A stretch of DNA of 35,181 bases from Smittium culicis (taxonomy: Eukaryota > Kickxellomycota > Harpellomycetes > Harpellales > Legeriomycetaceae), in the NCBI GenBank assembly GCA_001970855.1, contig LSSN01000479.1, forward strand, positions 1 through 35,181, given 5' to 3'. This document shows positions 1-11,217 of this stretch, piece by piece. How positions within the stretch are numbered: position 1 is the first letter of the stretch; each line of letters starts with the position of its first letter. Under the pieces are notes generated by a model. The model had not been told where the DNA came from. It ran no database searches and saw only the letters and a program-made list of their open reading frames with translations. A program made the translations under genes and the position numbers.

Positions 1-1442
1 AAAAAAAAACTAAGTGATATTTTTCATATTATTTTTTTAGCTTTATTTCAACTAGTTATTATTTTTGTTTTAATATTTAATTTTTTTGAGGGTTGATATA
101 ATTGATTTTTTTCTAATCTAGGATCTAAAAACCTAATTTAAATATCAAAAAGTTAAATTTTAATTATGTGAGGATATCCATGGTAATTTTTTATAGTTTA
201 GTGCTATTTAATTTTTTTTTTTTTTGTAATTATAATAATTTATTTTAAGCAGTGCAATATTCATTCTAATAGACTTATTTATTTCTTGTAAATATTGTTT
301 AAATTTACCAATTTTTTTTTTTCAATATATAATTAAAAAATTCGAATTATTGTTTAATAAGATAGCTAATAAATATAAAAAAGCCTCCAAATAAACAAAA
401 TTAATTTCGTTAATTCTTTCTAAATTAGTCAAAAAAATAAAAGTCAAGCTAGATAGTAGCAAAAAATTAATAAAAAAAATTACACTTCATGATATAGCCG
501 CCCATAGATTTTAATTTTTAGCGAAATAATCATGTTTTTTGTTTTCATCTGATAAATAATTTCTATATATTCAATTTCGATTTAACAATCACATGCTCTT
601 GTACTATAACTAATAAATATGCTAATATAAAAAAATTATAGATATTCTCTTTTAGTTGGTATATAATTTTAAACTAAAATCTCTATAATAAAAAAACACA
701 AAAAAGATAACAAGGTAATAGAAAAATGCGAAGATTTTATGACCATTTTCATTCAAACCTGGGGAAAATTCTATAAGAAAAGAGCTAAAATTATCTAAAT
801 TACAACAATTGGATATCATTTACATTTTTATGATATCGTTTATTTTATAAGGTTCATCCTTTAACATGAGTAATATATTAAGAGAATGTTTGCTCACATT
901 ACAGTATCAGAAATGTTAAATTTACTTTATGAATTTAATTCTCGTAAACATAAGCAATAGATTTATGAATCAGCTTAGTAAAATTACTTGAAGAAATTAG
1001 TTAAATAAAATTTAAGCTATAAATTGAAATTGTCTATGAGTATATTGGCTAGGTTAATTAGAATAAAAAGTGAGTGGGTATCAATAAAAGATTAATTAAC
1101 TTTAGTTGGCTATAGGTGATAGAGTGATTAATTATATCGATGATCGTAGTTCTAGCGAATAAAATCAAAAAATTTATTTAAACTCAGCGAATAATAAAAA
1201 TTAGAAAAAAATTTAAAATTTAATTTAAACAATTAAGGCCAAGGAAAAAAGTAAACAAACTAGGCGAATGAGAGTACAAGATAGATATACATTTTATGGG
1301 AAAAAAATCCATAGAAAAGTAAATAAAAACAAAGCCAACACAAAAAATCTATTTTATTCTGGTATTAATAAATTTTATAGCTGTTTTCAAGTTTTAAATC
1401 CGCAACTCAGCTAAGATATTGTTCGATATATTCTGTTCAAAA
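1..1442. other. AT-rich block upstream of SMC4
   Basis: There is no intact gene in this stretch. It is very AT-rich with many A and T runs, and it contains the decayed integrase listed separately at 748-1085. The last few hundred bases must hold the SMC4 promoter; one inverted CCAAT box (ATTGGC) lies at 1044-1049, inside the end of the relic, about 400 bases before the SMC4 start. Confidence 0.6.
748..1085 (+). pseudogene. decayed Ty3/Gypsy-type integrase relic
   Basis: One forward frame, starting at 748, keeps the spacing of an LTR-retrotransposon integrase core. In order it shows a TWGK stretch (the usual PW before the catalytic core), a GY followed by an aspartate at 832 and FIRFI, then ITVSEMLNLLYE (the usual ITAEEL..LFYE helix), an RKH, and finally KLKLS, which normally precedes the TAYHPQTDGQ motif. 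The frame holds at least seven TAA or TAG stops but no frame change, so the copy is dead and seems to have decayed by point mutation. There are small length differences from the family, and the second catalytic Asp and the Glu cannot be placed with certainty. The family assignment rests on motif order only. Confidence 0.45.
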
Positions 1443-4400
1443 ATGGCTACAGAAGGAAATGAACAATCTATGGAGCCCGCTCCAACCACTCGCTTGATAA
1501 TAGAGAAAATGGAGCTTCATAACTTTAAGTCGTATGCTGGAACTCAAACGATCGGTCCTTTCCATGAGGTATTTCTATAACTGTTTATTTAACACAAGAT
1601 TTATTTATATAGCACATATTAAGAATAACACTTATTAATATAACAAATTTTAAATATTTCATTATCGTTCTTTCAAATTCATAGTCCTTTTCTGCAATAG
1701 TTGGACCAAACGGCTCCGGAAAATCTAACGTTATTGACTCTCTTCTATTTGTTTTTGGATTTAGAGCCACTAAAATAAGACAGGGGAAGCTTTCTGAATT
1801 AATTCACAATTCAAAAAACGGACCCAAAGTCAATCAATGCTCTGTAGACGTCTATTTTAAAGAAATATATAAAAATGTAAGCTTTAATTTCTAAATTCTT
1901 CCTCAAACTTTAATTTACCATTTTATTTTCATTTTCTATATCATCATATAAAACTCTTAATTTTAAAAAAATAGTCTGATATCGATACTAAAAATAATAC
2001 CGTCCCAGGGAGCGAAATAATAATTTCCAGAGCAGCTTATTCTAATGGTTCCAGCAAGTACTTTATTAATCACTCTACAAGCTCTTTATCCGAAGTAACA
2101 ACCTTGCTGAGAAATAAAGGAATTGATCTAGATCACAAACGCTTTTTAATTCTTCAGGTATTACCATTTAGCGAATTTACAAGATAGTTTAATGCAACAT
2201 CTTTTTACCATATTTCGATAAATAATTTTAGGGTGAAGTTGAATCAATTGCTCAGATGAAACCGAAAGGACAAAATGAAAACGATGTAGGATTGTTGGAG
2301 TATCTTGAAGATATTATTGGTACTTCTCATTATAAAGAACTAATCGAAGACGCAGAAAAGCAAGTGGACGCCCTAAATGAATTACGCTCTGAAAAACAAA
2401 GAAGAGTTAAAATTATTGAAAGAGAAAGACAAAGTCTAGAGGTAAAAATAAAATTAAATCTATAATTTTATTATAGTTATACTTATACTTATATTAAAAA
2501 TAGTCTTTTTTTAAAATTTCTTTTAATTTAAAATTCAAAAAACTTTTATTTCTATTTTTAAGGCAAAAAAAGACGAATCTGTAAATTATGTTATTATGGA
2601 AAACGATTTGGCTTTAAAGAAAAATGCTCTATTCCAGCTAAAATTAAGTGAGAATGAAACTGAGTACCAAAAAGTTCAAGCCTCATACGTAAGTTTTTAC
2701 ATTTACTTTTTTATCTAGTATAGCTTTCAAAGTGATAAATACATTTTATTATTTAGGACGAAGTTCAAAATAGATTTAATCTCGAGCAGAAAAATACTTT
2801 TAATATTAAAGAAGAAATAAAATCCTTAGAACTTCAATTTAAACAGAGTCAAAAAGATCACGAGGTAAATTTTAATTAACTATCCTATCTTTTACAGTTT
2901 TGCGTTATACAACAATTTATCTTTATCTTTTGTGTATTTTCTTTGTAGAAAACTGAATCTGGACTCAAGGATTTAACAAAAGAGCAAAGCAAGGTCGAAA
3001 GAGAAGAGGTTCAGTTACTTGAAAACCAAAAGCATTTGAAAAATAAACTAAAAAAGCTTGAAAAGTCTTTTGAAGAAGTAAACACACATAAATCATTAAC
3101 ATATATATTTATAATAAGCCTTGGTTTTAACTCTTTTAATATAATTTTTGATTAGATGAAACAATCGATAGTTCAGAATCAAGATACTGAAAAAAGATCA
3201 ATTTCTGATATTGAAAAAGCCAACAAAGATCTTATAGAGCTAGAAAATAATTTGGAATCAAGTAACAAAGAGTTACAATCGATTACTGATCAACTCAAAG
3301 GCAAAACAGAAAAGTTCACAGAACAGATTAGAGAAAAACAGAAGGACTTGGAGCCATGGAGAATTCAAATTAGCAGCCAAAAATCCAAATTAGAAGTAAT
3401 TCGTACTGAGATTGAGCTCATCCAAAGCAAATATAACAAATCTGACAACCAGGTTGAAAAAGCTGAAAATGAACTTTTGGAGCTAAGAAAATATAGATCA
3501 TTGAAAGTAAGATCACTCTTTTAAACAGTCTTTGTTTTGTTAAATTTTTATTCTATATTTCCTTTTTTTTCTTTTTCTATTACTAAATACTAGTTTAACT
3601 CATTTCAAACCCAAAATTGTAGGATAAAGAAATGTCTGAGCAAGTAGAAGAATTTGGTGAATTAGAAATTAAAATCGAGCAGTTGAAGGGAAGAATTGAC
3701 GAGCTAAAGAAAAGAGATTCTGAAACAAATTCAAAATTACATGCTTCTATTCAGGCCGAGGAAGAAGCTAAAACATCTATCTCTGCATCAAATTCCCAGA
3801 ATACTGTATTGAAATCTTTGCTAAAGGAAAGGGATCTTGGAAGAATCAGTGGTATATACGGTCGCTTAGGAAGCTTGGGAACAATAGATAATAAATTTGA
3901 CATTGCTATATCAACATCTTGTCCTAATCTTGAGAGTATTGTTGTTCAAAATGTATCATCTGGGCAGCAGTGTGTAGAATTTTTAAGAAGAAATAACATT
4001 GGCCGTGCGAGATTTATTATGCTTGATGAATTACAGAAATTTGATTTGAGCCCAAAGCAGTTCCCTGAAGGCTCACAAAGGCTTTTTGATTTAGTCAAGC
4101 CAAGCGATGCAAAATTCGCTCCTGCTTTTTTCCATGCTTTGGGAAATACACTTGTTACCAATAACTTAGAGCAAGCACGAAAAATCGCTTACGGCGGCTC
4201 GCAGAGATTTCGAGTTGTTACACTTGATGGTAAGTTGATCGATTCTTCAGGTACAATGTCAGGAGGTGGATCCAGAATAATAAAAGGTGCTATGAGTTCT
4301 GTACCAAAACGCGATGATATCACTCCACAAAAATTGCAGTTGCTTACAGAAGCTAGAGTAAAGCTTGAGAATGAGGCCCAAAATTTATCTTCTTTGATAC

Positions 4401-5896
4401 AGCAATCCAACAATGAACTAAGATCACTAAATAGTAGATACTCATCATTGGAACAAGAATTACCAAAAACTGAAATGGATTTAAAATCTTCTGAAGAAAG
4501 AGTTCAAGAATGTAAAAAGCAACTTGCCCAGTTAAAGTCGCAAACTACAACTAGCCCATCAAAATCAGATATAAAAGAGCTTTCTGCGCTCGAGATAAAA
4601 GCTAAAGAGATCGAGAATGGTATATCTCAATTGCAAGCTGAGTGTAGCTCTATTGAGTTAGAGATAAAGAGCCTAAATAACGAGATTATGCAAGCTGGGG
4701 GTGTTAAATTAAGATCTCAGAAAGCTATTGTCAATTCCATAAATGATCAAATTCAGCTTGTAAATGAGAACATCGACACATATGAAAGTACAAGGAGTAG
4801 ATCATCGGCAGAAATTGCAAGACTTTTAAGAAACCTCGAAAAGAAAAGAGAGGAAAAAGATGTAACTGTTTCACAATGTGAAAATATTGAAGTCTTGATT
4901 TCACAGAAAAGAGCTGAGTTAGAAATAATATCAACTAAAGTAAATGAAGTTAAGTTTGTTTTAGAAGAAAAATTAGAGGCTTTAGAAAAATTAAAGGCCA
5001 CTTTTGATAGTAGACAAGAAGAGTTTAATAAAATCCGTACAAATGAGGCTCAACTTAAAATGGAAATTGAGGACACAGAGAGAGCTTTGGCAGAGAACAA
5101 AAGAAGATCGAATTATTGGAAAGGGGAGCTTAGTAGGCTGCAGCTACAAACAATTCCTGAGGAAATTGAATTGCCAGAGCCTCAGCCACAGAGTTTACCC
5201 AAGCTTCTACCCGAAGCGCTTGAAGAATTAGATCCAATTTCTTTGGATAAAGAAATAAGCCAACTGAGCTCTAAATTGGAAAATTCTAAACCAAACTTGA
5301 GTGTTATCGCTGAGTATGCTCGTAGAACAGTTGAACTTAACGGCCATCAAAGAGAATTGGACAGAATATCAGAGGAGAGGGACAGTGCATCCAACAAGTA
5401 CAGCGATTTGCACAAGCAGCGACTAAATACTTTCATGGAGGGATTTAATATTATATCATATAAGCTTAAGGAAATGTACCAACTAATTACTATGGGCGGA
5501 AGCGCAGAATTAGAGCTAGTAGACTCGCTTGATCCGTTTGTAGAGGGAATATTGTTTAGTGTTATGCCGCCAAAGAAGAGCTGGAAGAACATATCTGATC
5601 TGTCCGGAGGTGAGAAGACACTAAGTTCACTTGCATTGGTGTTTGCTTTGCACCACTTCAAGCCCACACCCATATACGTTATGGACGAGATCGATGCAGC
5701 GCTGGATTTCAGGAACGTATCAATAGTTGCCAATTATATTAAGCAGCGCACCGAGAATGCGCAATTTATTGTAATCAGTTTGAGAAACAACATGTTTGAG
5801 CTTGCAGACTGGCTGGTCGGAATTTATAAGACTGATAACAAGACGAAATCGATTACGTTGAATCCGCTAGTGTCCGAAAAACTTCTTAAATCATAA
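1443..5896 (+). CDS. SMC4: condensin subunit SMC4 (Cut3-type)
   Basis: SMC ATPase that pairs with SMC2 in condensin to compact mitotic chromosomes. Exons: 1443-1568, 1685-1876, 1975-2157, 2232-2441, 2563-2688, 2757-2864, 2949-3077, 3156-3506, 3623-5896, giving about 1232 residues, close to the family size. The N-terminal head has the SMC4-type FKSYAG and Walker A GPNGSGKS (about residues 49-56), then the Q-loop LILQGEVE and the QMKPKG stretch. Coiled coil runs through exons 4-8. The hinge is at about 545-690, ending in the SMC4-type GTMSGGGS. The second coiled coil is followed by signature LSGGEK (about 1135) and Walker B YVMDEIDAALD (about 1160). All eight introns are phase 0 and all lie in the first half; the last 2.27 kb is one exon. 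The ATG at 1443 is the first in frame before the head; a second Met follows at codon 10. Confidence 0.95.
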
Positions 5897-6486
5897 GAAA
5901 CAAACAATAAAAAAAGACATTTAATTAATTTTTAATGACGAGTAAGGTGTTGCTAGCACGTATGCTTTATTATATACGTTGAATTATTGTAGTTGCAATA
6001 TGCTGGACAGGGGATAGCGTCACCAAATAGCTACTAATTTTTATTTTATTTTATTTTATTTTACTTTTTTCAAGTTAGCGACATTTTGCAATTTTATTTT
6101 GAAATAAATATAACTAATACAAAATCTGGCACTTTAAAACAATTTAAGCTTTTTTTTTTTTTTTTGGTAACGTGCAGTTTGAAATAGTTCAAAAAAAAAA
6201 TTTTTTTTTTTGGGATGGGGAGGGGGTATTAAATTTGATGGCTAGTAGTTTAGCTGAAAGAGTAAGTTTATATATATATGTTTTTTTATAAATTTTTAAA
6301 ATAAAAAAAAAGATAAATGTGACGATAAATAAGTACATTCGGAAAAGGAGGGAGGGAAGATAAACTAAGTAGAGATATGATGAGTTGCTTAGGAGGTAAG
6401 AAGAAGCGACAGAAAATGGCAGTAAAAGAGAGAAAGAGTCGGGGATGGGGAAGGGATGTAAAGTGTTTTATAAAGGCGATAGGGAA
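5897..6486. terminator. convergent 3' region between SMC4 and ORC2
   Basis: No gene is visible. The stretch has repeated TTTTA units near 6040-6062, a long T run near 6150-6168, and an adjoining A-run/T-run near 6191-6211 that is nearly palindromic. Facing stop codons on both sides mean both transcripts must end here, so these tracts are plausible two-way polyadenylation and termination signals. This is inferred from position. Confidence 0.4.
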
Positions 6487-8163
6487 CTATGATTGGGAGA
6501 TTAAAGTAACGAGGTCGTTTCTGGGGAGCGGAATGAAGAGGAGTTGGGAGCCATCAGAGGGATCGTTGTAAGAGACGATGATTTTGTGATCTTTGAATTC
6601 GGTTAATAGGGAGCGGAAAGTGACTTCGTTGGAGACGAGGAAACTTTCTTTGCAAGTGTTGTAGAGGGCGAAGTATTCCATGCCGAGGGAGGGGTCGAAA
6701 TTTGGGGGAAATGCGTCAGTAAGCTGCGAGGATGCGAGTTTAGGGTCGTTTTTGGCCGGTGCGGATTTATTTCTGGTTTTGGCGGAGCTTTGCTGGTGCT
6801 GCGGCATAGAGTCGATTTGGTACTGGGCAAGTTTGTAAAAGATATTTTTTGCGTTGCTGGTTAAACTGGCCATGACGTGCACAACACTAGCGAGGTTGAT
6901 GTTGTTGTTGGAGCCTGATCCGAATGAGAATGCGCTGGCGCTTGACGAGAATTGGGAGCTTAAAGAGCCGAATTTCGAGTTTTGGGAGAGGTTTGAGTGC
7001 TGGAAAAGAATTTGGTAGTTTTCAAAAGAAGTTTCGCTTGTGTAGTTGGCGAAACTTGTCAAGTTGTGGTATACGAAATCGAATCCATTGAAGAAGAGTT
7101 TTTTCGAATCAAAAAGGAGGGAGGCGTTGATATGGTCGGTTGTGGCAACGAGATTGATACCAGCAATCGATGCGAGCGAGCTGATACATTGCTGGACGTT
7201 CTCTTTTCGTAAAGAAATACCGTCGATGTTGTTAATGAGAAGAGTCAGCGTCTCGACATGGTTGCTGCTAGATGGGAAGTGAAGAGGATTAGCAGAGCTT
7301 TGGCCTTTAGCGATCGATTTGAAGTAGAAAATGATCTCGTTTGTAGCGTCGGCTATAGAGCCGAGTTTGGCGCTCTGCTTGTTGAGTTTGAGCAGGTTGA
7401 GCGCGATATTTTCAAGGACAGATTTGAAGTTGAGGTTTGGGTTGAACCCGTTGATGACGACGACCGGGTTGAACTGATCAAGGATCATAGATTCGCAAAA
7501 GTCTAGGACCAGGTCGCGCTTAGATCCGTAGCCATAAAAAAGCAGATTGTAGCCATTATTCAGTTCAAACAACCACTGGGGATATTGGGTTTTGTAAAAG
7601 GAAGTTAACTCGTTGAGCTGATTTGCATGAAGATCAAAAAAGGAGTTGGTGTCAGCAGCAGCGGAAGTTGGCTTTTTCTTTTTGGAATGAACATTAAGCT
7701 CGATCGAATCGAGCTGCGATAGCAGTGCGAGGGTGTTGTTTGATGTGGCCATAGATCCCTTTTTCTTCGAACGAGTTGATTTGTGAAAAGTTTCAAAGTA
7801 ACTTTCAGCGCCGATTTTGTCGGCAATTTGAATATCGTCTTCGTACTCATCTGCATCTAAACTGGCGATGGATGTGGTGAGCTTGATATTTGAATGCTGA
7901 TCATGCTTCTTGTATCCAAGAGTTTTGTGGAAAGCGTTGTGATGAGGCGATGAGTGTGAGTCTTTATCGAAGGCGCTTGATATACTATGGCTGAAAAAAG
8001 AGTTTATTTCGTCGCTGATATTGCTATCATTTCTTAATGGTAAAGGCACAGTATCTGAATTGTCGTTTGTGTAGTCGATAGTGTATTCTGCGTATAAGGA
8101 GTCCTTTTTTTTGTTTGCTGAGGGTTGGGATAAAATATTGGATTGGTGTTTTCCCTTTAACAT
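6487..8163 (-). CDS. ORC2: origin recognition complex subunit 2
   Basis: Subunit of the six-part ORC ATPase-like ring that binds replication origins and loads MCM with Cdc6 and Cdt1. It is a single exon of 558 residues, close to the human ORC2 length. The first 170 residues are a low-complexity Ser/Asn/Asp/Lys-rich tail. The conserved part starts near residue 175 with the PQWLFEL helix and the degenerate P-loop YGYGSKRD (about 210-217), as usual in ORC2, which does not hydrolyse ATP. Then follow VVVINGFNPN, LLINNIDG in place of Walker B, ATTDHINA, and the C-terminal winged helix with KESFLVSNEVTFRSLLTEFKDH-type sequence. A serine-rich loop at about 395-420 interrupts the conserved core. The gene shares a 354-base divergent promoter with the SANT gene. 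Confidence 0.93.
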   Translation of the reverse strand: MLKGKHQSNILSQPSANKKKDSLYAEYTIDYTNDNSDTVPLPLRNDSNISDEINSFFSHSISSAFDKDSHSSPHHNAFHKTLGYKKHDQHSNIKLTTSIASLDADEYEDDIQIADKIGAESYFETFHKSTRSKKKGSMATSNNTLALLSQLDSIELNVHSKKKKPTSAAADTNSFFDLHANQLNELTSFYKTQYPQWLFELNNGYNLLFYGYGSKRDLVLDFCESMILDQFNPVVVINGFNPNLNFKSVLENIALNLLKLNKQSAKLGSIADATNEIIFYFKSIAKGQSSANPLHFPSSSNHVETLTLLINNIDGISLRKENVQQCISSLASIAGINLVATTDHINASLLFDSKKLFFNGFDFVYHNLTSFANYTSETSFENYQILFQHSNLSQNSKFGSLSSQFSSSASAFSFGSGSNNNINLASVVHVMASLTSNAKNIFYKLAQYQIDSMPQHQQSSAKTRNKSAPAKNDPKLASSQLTDAFPPNFDPSLGMEYFALYNTCKESFLVSNEVTFRSLLTEFKDHKIIVSYNDPSDGSQLLFIPLPRNDLVTLISQS

Positions 8164-8517
8164 TTTAGTATAATTAATCTATATATGTATATAATATTTC
8201 TAATAAAAAAAGAAAAACTGGGAGTAAGAATTTACATTCATAATTGATTGATTAAAGCTATGGACTTTTATTTAATTTTTTGATAATTTAACAAAATTGA
8301 AATTTTAAACAAGTCTTTTTATTGGCCAGCTGTATTTACACTTGACTATAAGAAAAAAAAAATAAAAGCTCCGAATTTGCGAGCAGTAATAAAAACAACA
8401 ATTCTGATCTTGCAAGATATTATTAAGGGCCATTTTTATTATTTCCTTGATGAAAATTCGTAGAAAGGGTACCACCACCACCACCACTACCAAATAATAA
8501 TAGAAAATAAGTATAGA
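8164..8517. promoter_or_regulatory. divergent promoter of ORC2 and the SANT gene
   Basis: 354 bases separate the two start codons and contain no gene. An inverted CCAAT box (ATTGGC) lies at 8321-8326, about 160 bases from the ORC2 start and 190 from the SANT start. A short CAC trinucleotide run lies at about 8470-8488, just before the SANT ATG. With no other room, both genes must be driven from here, so co-regulation is possible. Confidence 0.55.
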
Positions 8518-9267
8518 ATGACTAATGAAGAAGTTGTCGATAATTCGGCGAAAGATTTCTGGGTGTTGAAGCGGGAGTGGGTGAATCAAGTGCGGCTACA
8601 ATTCTGCAAGCGCAGTTCGATGCCAGAAACACACATAATGATCGATGATGCCGGGAATTTGAATCAAGAGTACGTTATATTATTTTTCCAATTAGATGGT
8701 GTTGGGGAGGTATTTTGTGTTTGCTAGTTGATATGAATTGATTGATAAAATATTCAATTAGGTATTTCAAGAGACCACATGGGGCAGAGTTCGAGGAGGC
8801 CGAGGAGAGGAAATGGGGAGACAAGGAGAAGAAACTGCTTATTGAAGGGCTTGAGCAATATGGAATCGGACATTTCCGCGAAATATCAGACAATTTACTT
8901 CCAGAATGGGTAAGAAAGTTTATAAAGTTTTAATAAATATAGTGAATGCACTAATACAAATGGGGTTTTTTGTTGTTTTTTTTTTTTTTTGAAAATTCAA
9001 GCTAACAATTATTTTTTTTGTGGACTTGTGTATTGGTAGAGTGGGAATGACTTAAGGGTGAAATGCATTAGGCTGATAGGGAGGCAGAATCTGCAGTTGT
9101 ATAAGGACTGGAAAGGGGGAGAGAGGAGGATAAAAAAGGAGTACGAGAGGAACAAGAAGATAGGGCTGGAGCTGGATTCGTGGAAAGGGGGAGTGCTAGT
9201 TTATGACGATGATGGCAAAGTGCTTAGGGCTATTGAAGAATCAAATAAAGCAGACCCACCATTTTAG
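8518..9267 (+). CDS. small SANT/Myb-like domain protein
   Basis: Exons 8518-8669, 8762-8909 and 9040-9267 give 175 residues. The first 50 residues include two tryptophans and a short acidic tail. Then comes a YFKRPHGAEFEE segment and one SANT/Myb-type three-helix unit at about 66-120, with RKW as the first helix tryptophan, a YGIGHFREIS turn, and LLPEW/SGNDLRVKCIR across the second splice. A basic RQNLQLYKDWKGG stretch and a GGVLVYDDDGKV strand pair end the protein. I recognise this as a conserved single-SANT family found in fungi and plants, but I know of no assigned function. The single repeat plus basic tail suggests DNA or chromatin binding, which is inference. It shares a promoter with ORC2 and converges with the antizyme gene. 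Confidence 0.8.
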
Positions 9268-9530
9268 ATGCCAGTTAATTGAACAAATTTAAGAGACCAG
9301 TATAGCTTTAATTACAGATATATTGGTTGTAAAAAAGTATAATAAAAGCAAGTAAACAATATTTAAATTTGAATTATAAATGATTTTTAACTAAAAAAAT
9401 AGAATTAGAGCGATGAGGTTGGTAATATGTATATTATTAATTGTTGTAAATAAGAAAAGTAGAGTTATGTATAAGAACAATAAAGGGGGTATAAAATTAT
9501 GTAAAGGATGCAAATGGGTGGGGTAAGTGA

Positions 9531-10413
9531 CTACTTGAGATCGTATCCCAGCAAAAAGTAGTCCATACTATAGTTAAATGCTTTAGGGGAAACGATTTCA
9601 AAACCTGCGTACATGAAAGCGCGGACAAGTTGAGGTAGGCCATCGAGTTCAGATTTTTTTAGAGAGACGATGAGGTTTTCGCAGTTCATTGTGTTTTCGG
9701 CAAATTCGATTAATGAGAGGATGTATTCGTTGAAGTCGGAGTAGTTAGGGGAAACTGGGGAGAAGTTTGCGAACAAGGAGGAGCCAACAACAAAAGCAGG
9801 GGCGGAGAAAGAGGGGAAAATGAAGCGGAGGGATGAATCAATTTGAAGAGCAGAGCTTTCGTCGTTGGAGTCGAGGGAGCGGCCAAATATACCATTGGGG
9901 AATATTGAGCGGCAGAGTGAGTTTGCGTCAGATATAGAGAATGATGGTGAGTCTTTAAGTGACGATCTTCGGAAGTCGTGAAGATTATTTTGGGGTAAGT
10001 TATCAAGCCTGGTGAAGGGCCTGAGAGAAGGATTCTTTAATGGACAGTGTAAAGAATTGGAGCGACTTCCGAAGTGAGGGGGGGAGTGGGGAATATCGAC
10101 ATCAGGAACACCACCCGTACTTTTTTCCAGTCGTGAAATAAAACTTCTCGCTGCGGCTGAGCCAAGATCTCTGAACTACGCATTGTATGGGGCTTGAATA
10201 CATTGAGCCGTCCAAGGTATCTGAAGAAGACTCGCTGTCCATATCAGAATCAGAGTAAGGGTCCTGTTGGTAGTATTCATCTTCGCTGTTGAAATTTGTG
10301 ACTGTTGACATATTCTTTAATTGGAACATGTCAAAGTCACAACTAATACTACTCCCTTCATCATCCGTAGGAGAGATAGAATCGATCGAATCAAAGGTAG
10401 TTAATATACTCAT
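9531..10413 (-). CDS. OAZ1: ornithine decarboxylase antizyme (programmed +1 frameshift)
   Basis: Polyamine-induced inhibitor that binds ornithine decarboxylase monomers, targets them to the proteasome and limits polyamine uptake. The first frame runs from the ATG at 10411-10413 to the TGA at 10102-10104 (103 codons). The second frame, entered by skipping one base, runs from 10103 to the stop at 9531 (190 codons) with no stop between, which I checked codon by codon. The joined product is about 293 residues, similar to the yeast protein. The C-terminal 80 residues carry the antizyme fold: an acidic helix with EFAE, LIVSLKKSE, LPQLVRAFMYAGFE and a final YDL. The first frame is acidic and Ser-rich. 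No intron is needed. An annotation that ignored the shift would give two unrelated short ORFs. Regulation by polyamines through the shift is the family rule, supported here by the site itself. Confidence 0.9.
10090..10107 (-). promoter_or_regulatory. antizyme +1 ribosomal frameshift site
   Basis: Read on the minus strand, the first frame ends TGG TGT TCC TGA T. The core TCC TGA T (TCC at 10105-10107, TGA at 10102-10104) is the classic antizyme slip sequence of animals and many fungi. Moving one base forward after TCC opens GAT GTC GAT, which is in frame with the antizyme domain. A short palindrome (10065-10075) lies about 29 bases downstream and might add to stimulation; that part is speculative. 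Confidence 0.9.
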
Positions 10414-11217
10414 ATTTTATAAATAGAGATTTTGAGTTTAGAGAAAAAAAAGAGAAAGCTATCAGGGCTATATAAGTGAAAAAATTATAAAGAGTGAGAT
10501 ATGGTTGAAACTATATTAGTTTTGATGTTTCTAGGTACAGGTAATTCTGCAAGTTGTAGATTAATTTAATGTAGTCCTCCAGCTTTAAAAAGTTGTATTT
10601 GGGTTATAAAGCCAAAACTAATAAGGATAGTCGAAAAAATATCGAAACAGAGAAAACAGGAGTTATTTTTTAAATGTTAAGATAAAGAGTGTTGTTAAGA
10701 GTAACGGATGTTATAAAGATCAGAAGACCGAAAAATAGGCAGTATAGTGTGATTAATAATAAAAAGCGTGTAAGAGCCTTTGATAGGAGAATTATCTGAA
10801 TCTGGAGAAACGATAAAAAAATCAAAATTTGATTTAAAGGATAATTGTGTATCCGTTGGAGTAGATATTTATATCCTCAAAAATAAAAAATTTTTAAGAA
10901 CAGTTTAGAAACACTGAGGAAGAAAAAAGAAAGCCAATTTATTACTAGTTCTGCTAAACAGCTAATGAAACAAGCTTATAGGGAAAAAAAAAAAAAGAAA
11001 AAAAAAAGGGGTGGTGTTGGAGGTGAAAGAAGTTTGTATTTTTGTCGCTACAATTGCGAAATAAAAATAAACAAGCTAATTAATGCGAAATATCTTGTCA
11101 AAGCCTTTTTGGCAAAATGCTAGGAAAATTAAGTGAGTTGCTAAACATGGAAAATAGGCTAATTAATTTAAGATTCTATTCAGCTGTTGGCTGGAAATAT
11201 TTAATCTTTCAATACTG

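Noticed and set aside
3946..5733. Open frames of 67-128 codons, mostly on minus, inside SMC4
   Set aside because: They overlap the verified SMC4 exon 9 and have no recognisable domains; they are shadows.
6377..7856. Open frames on plus and minus inside or next to ORC2
   Set aside because: They are out-of-frame shadows of ORC2 or run into its 3' end; no similarity seen.
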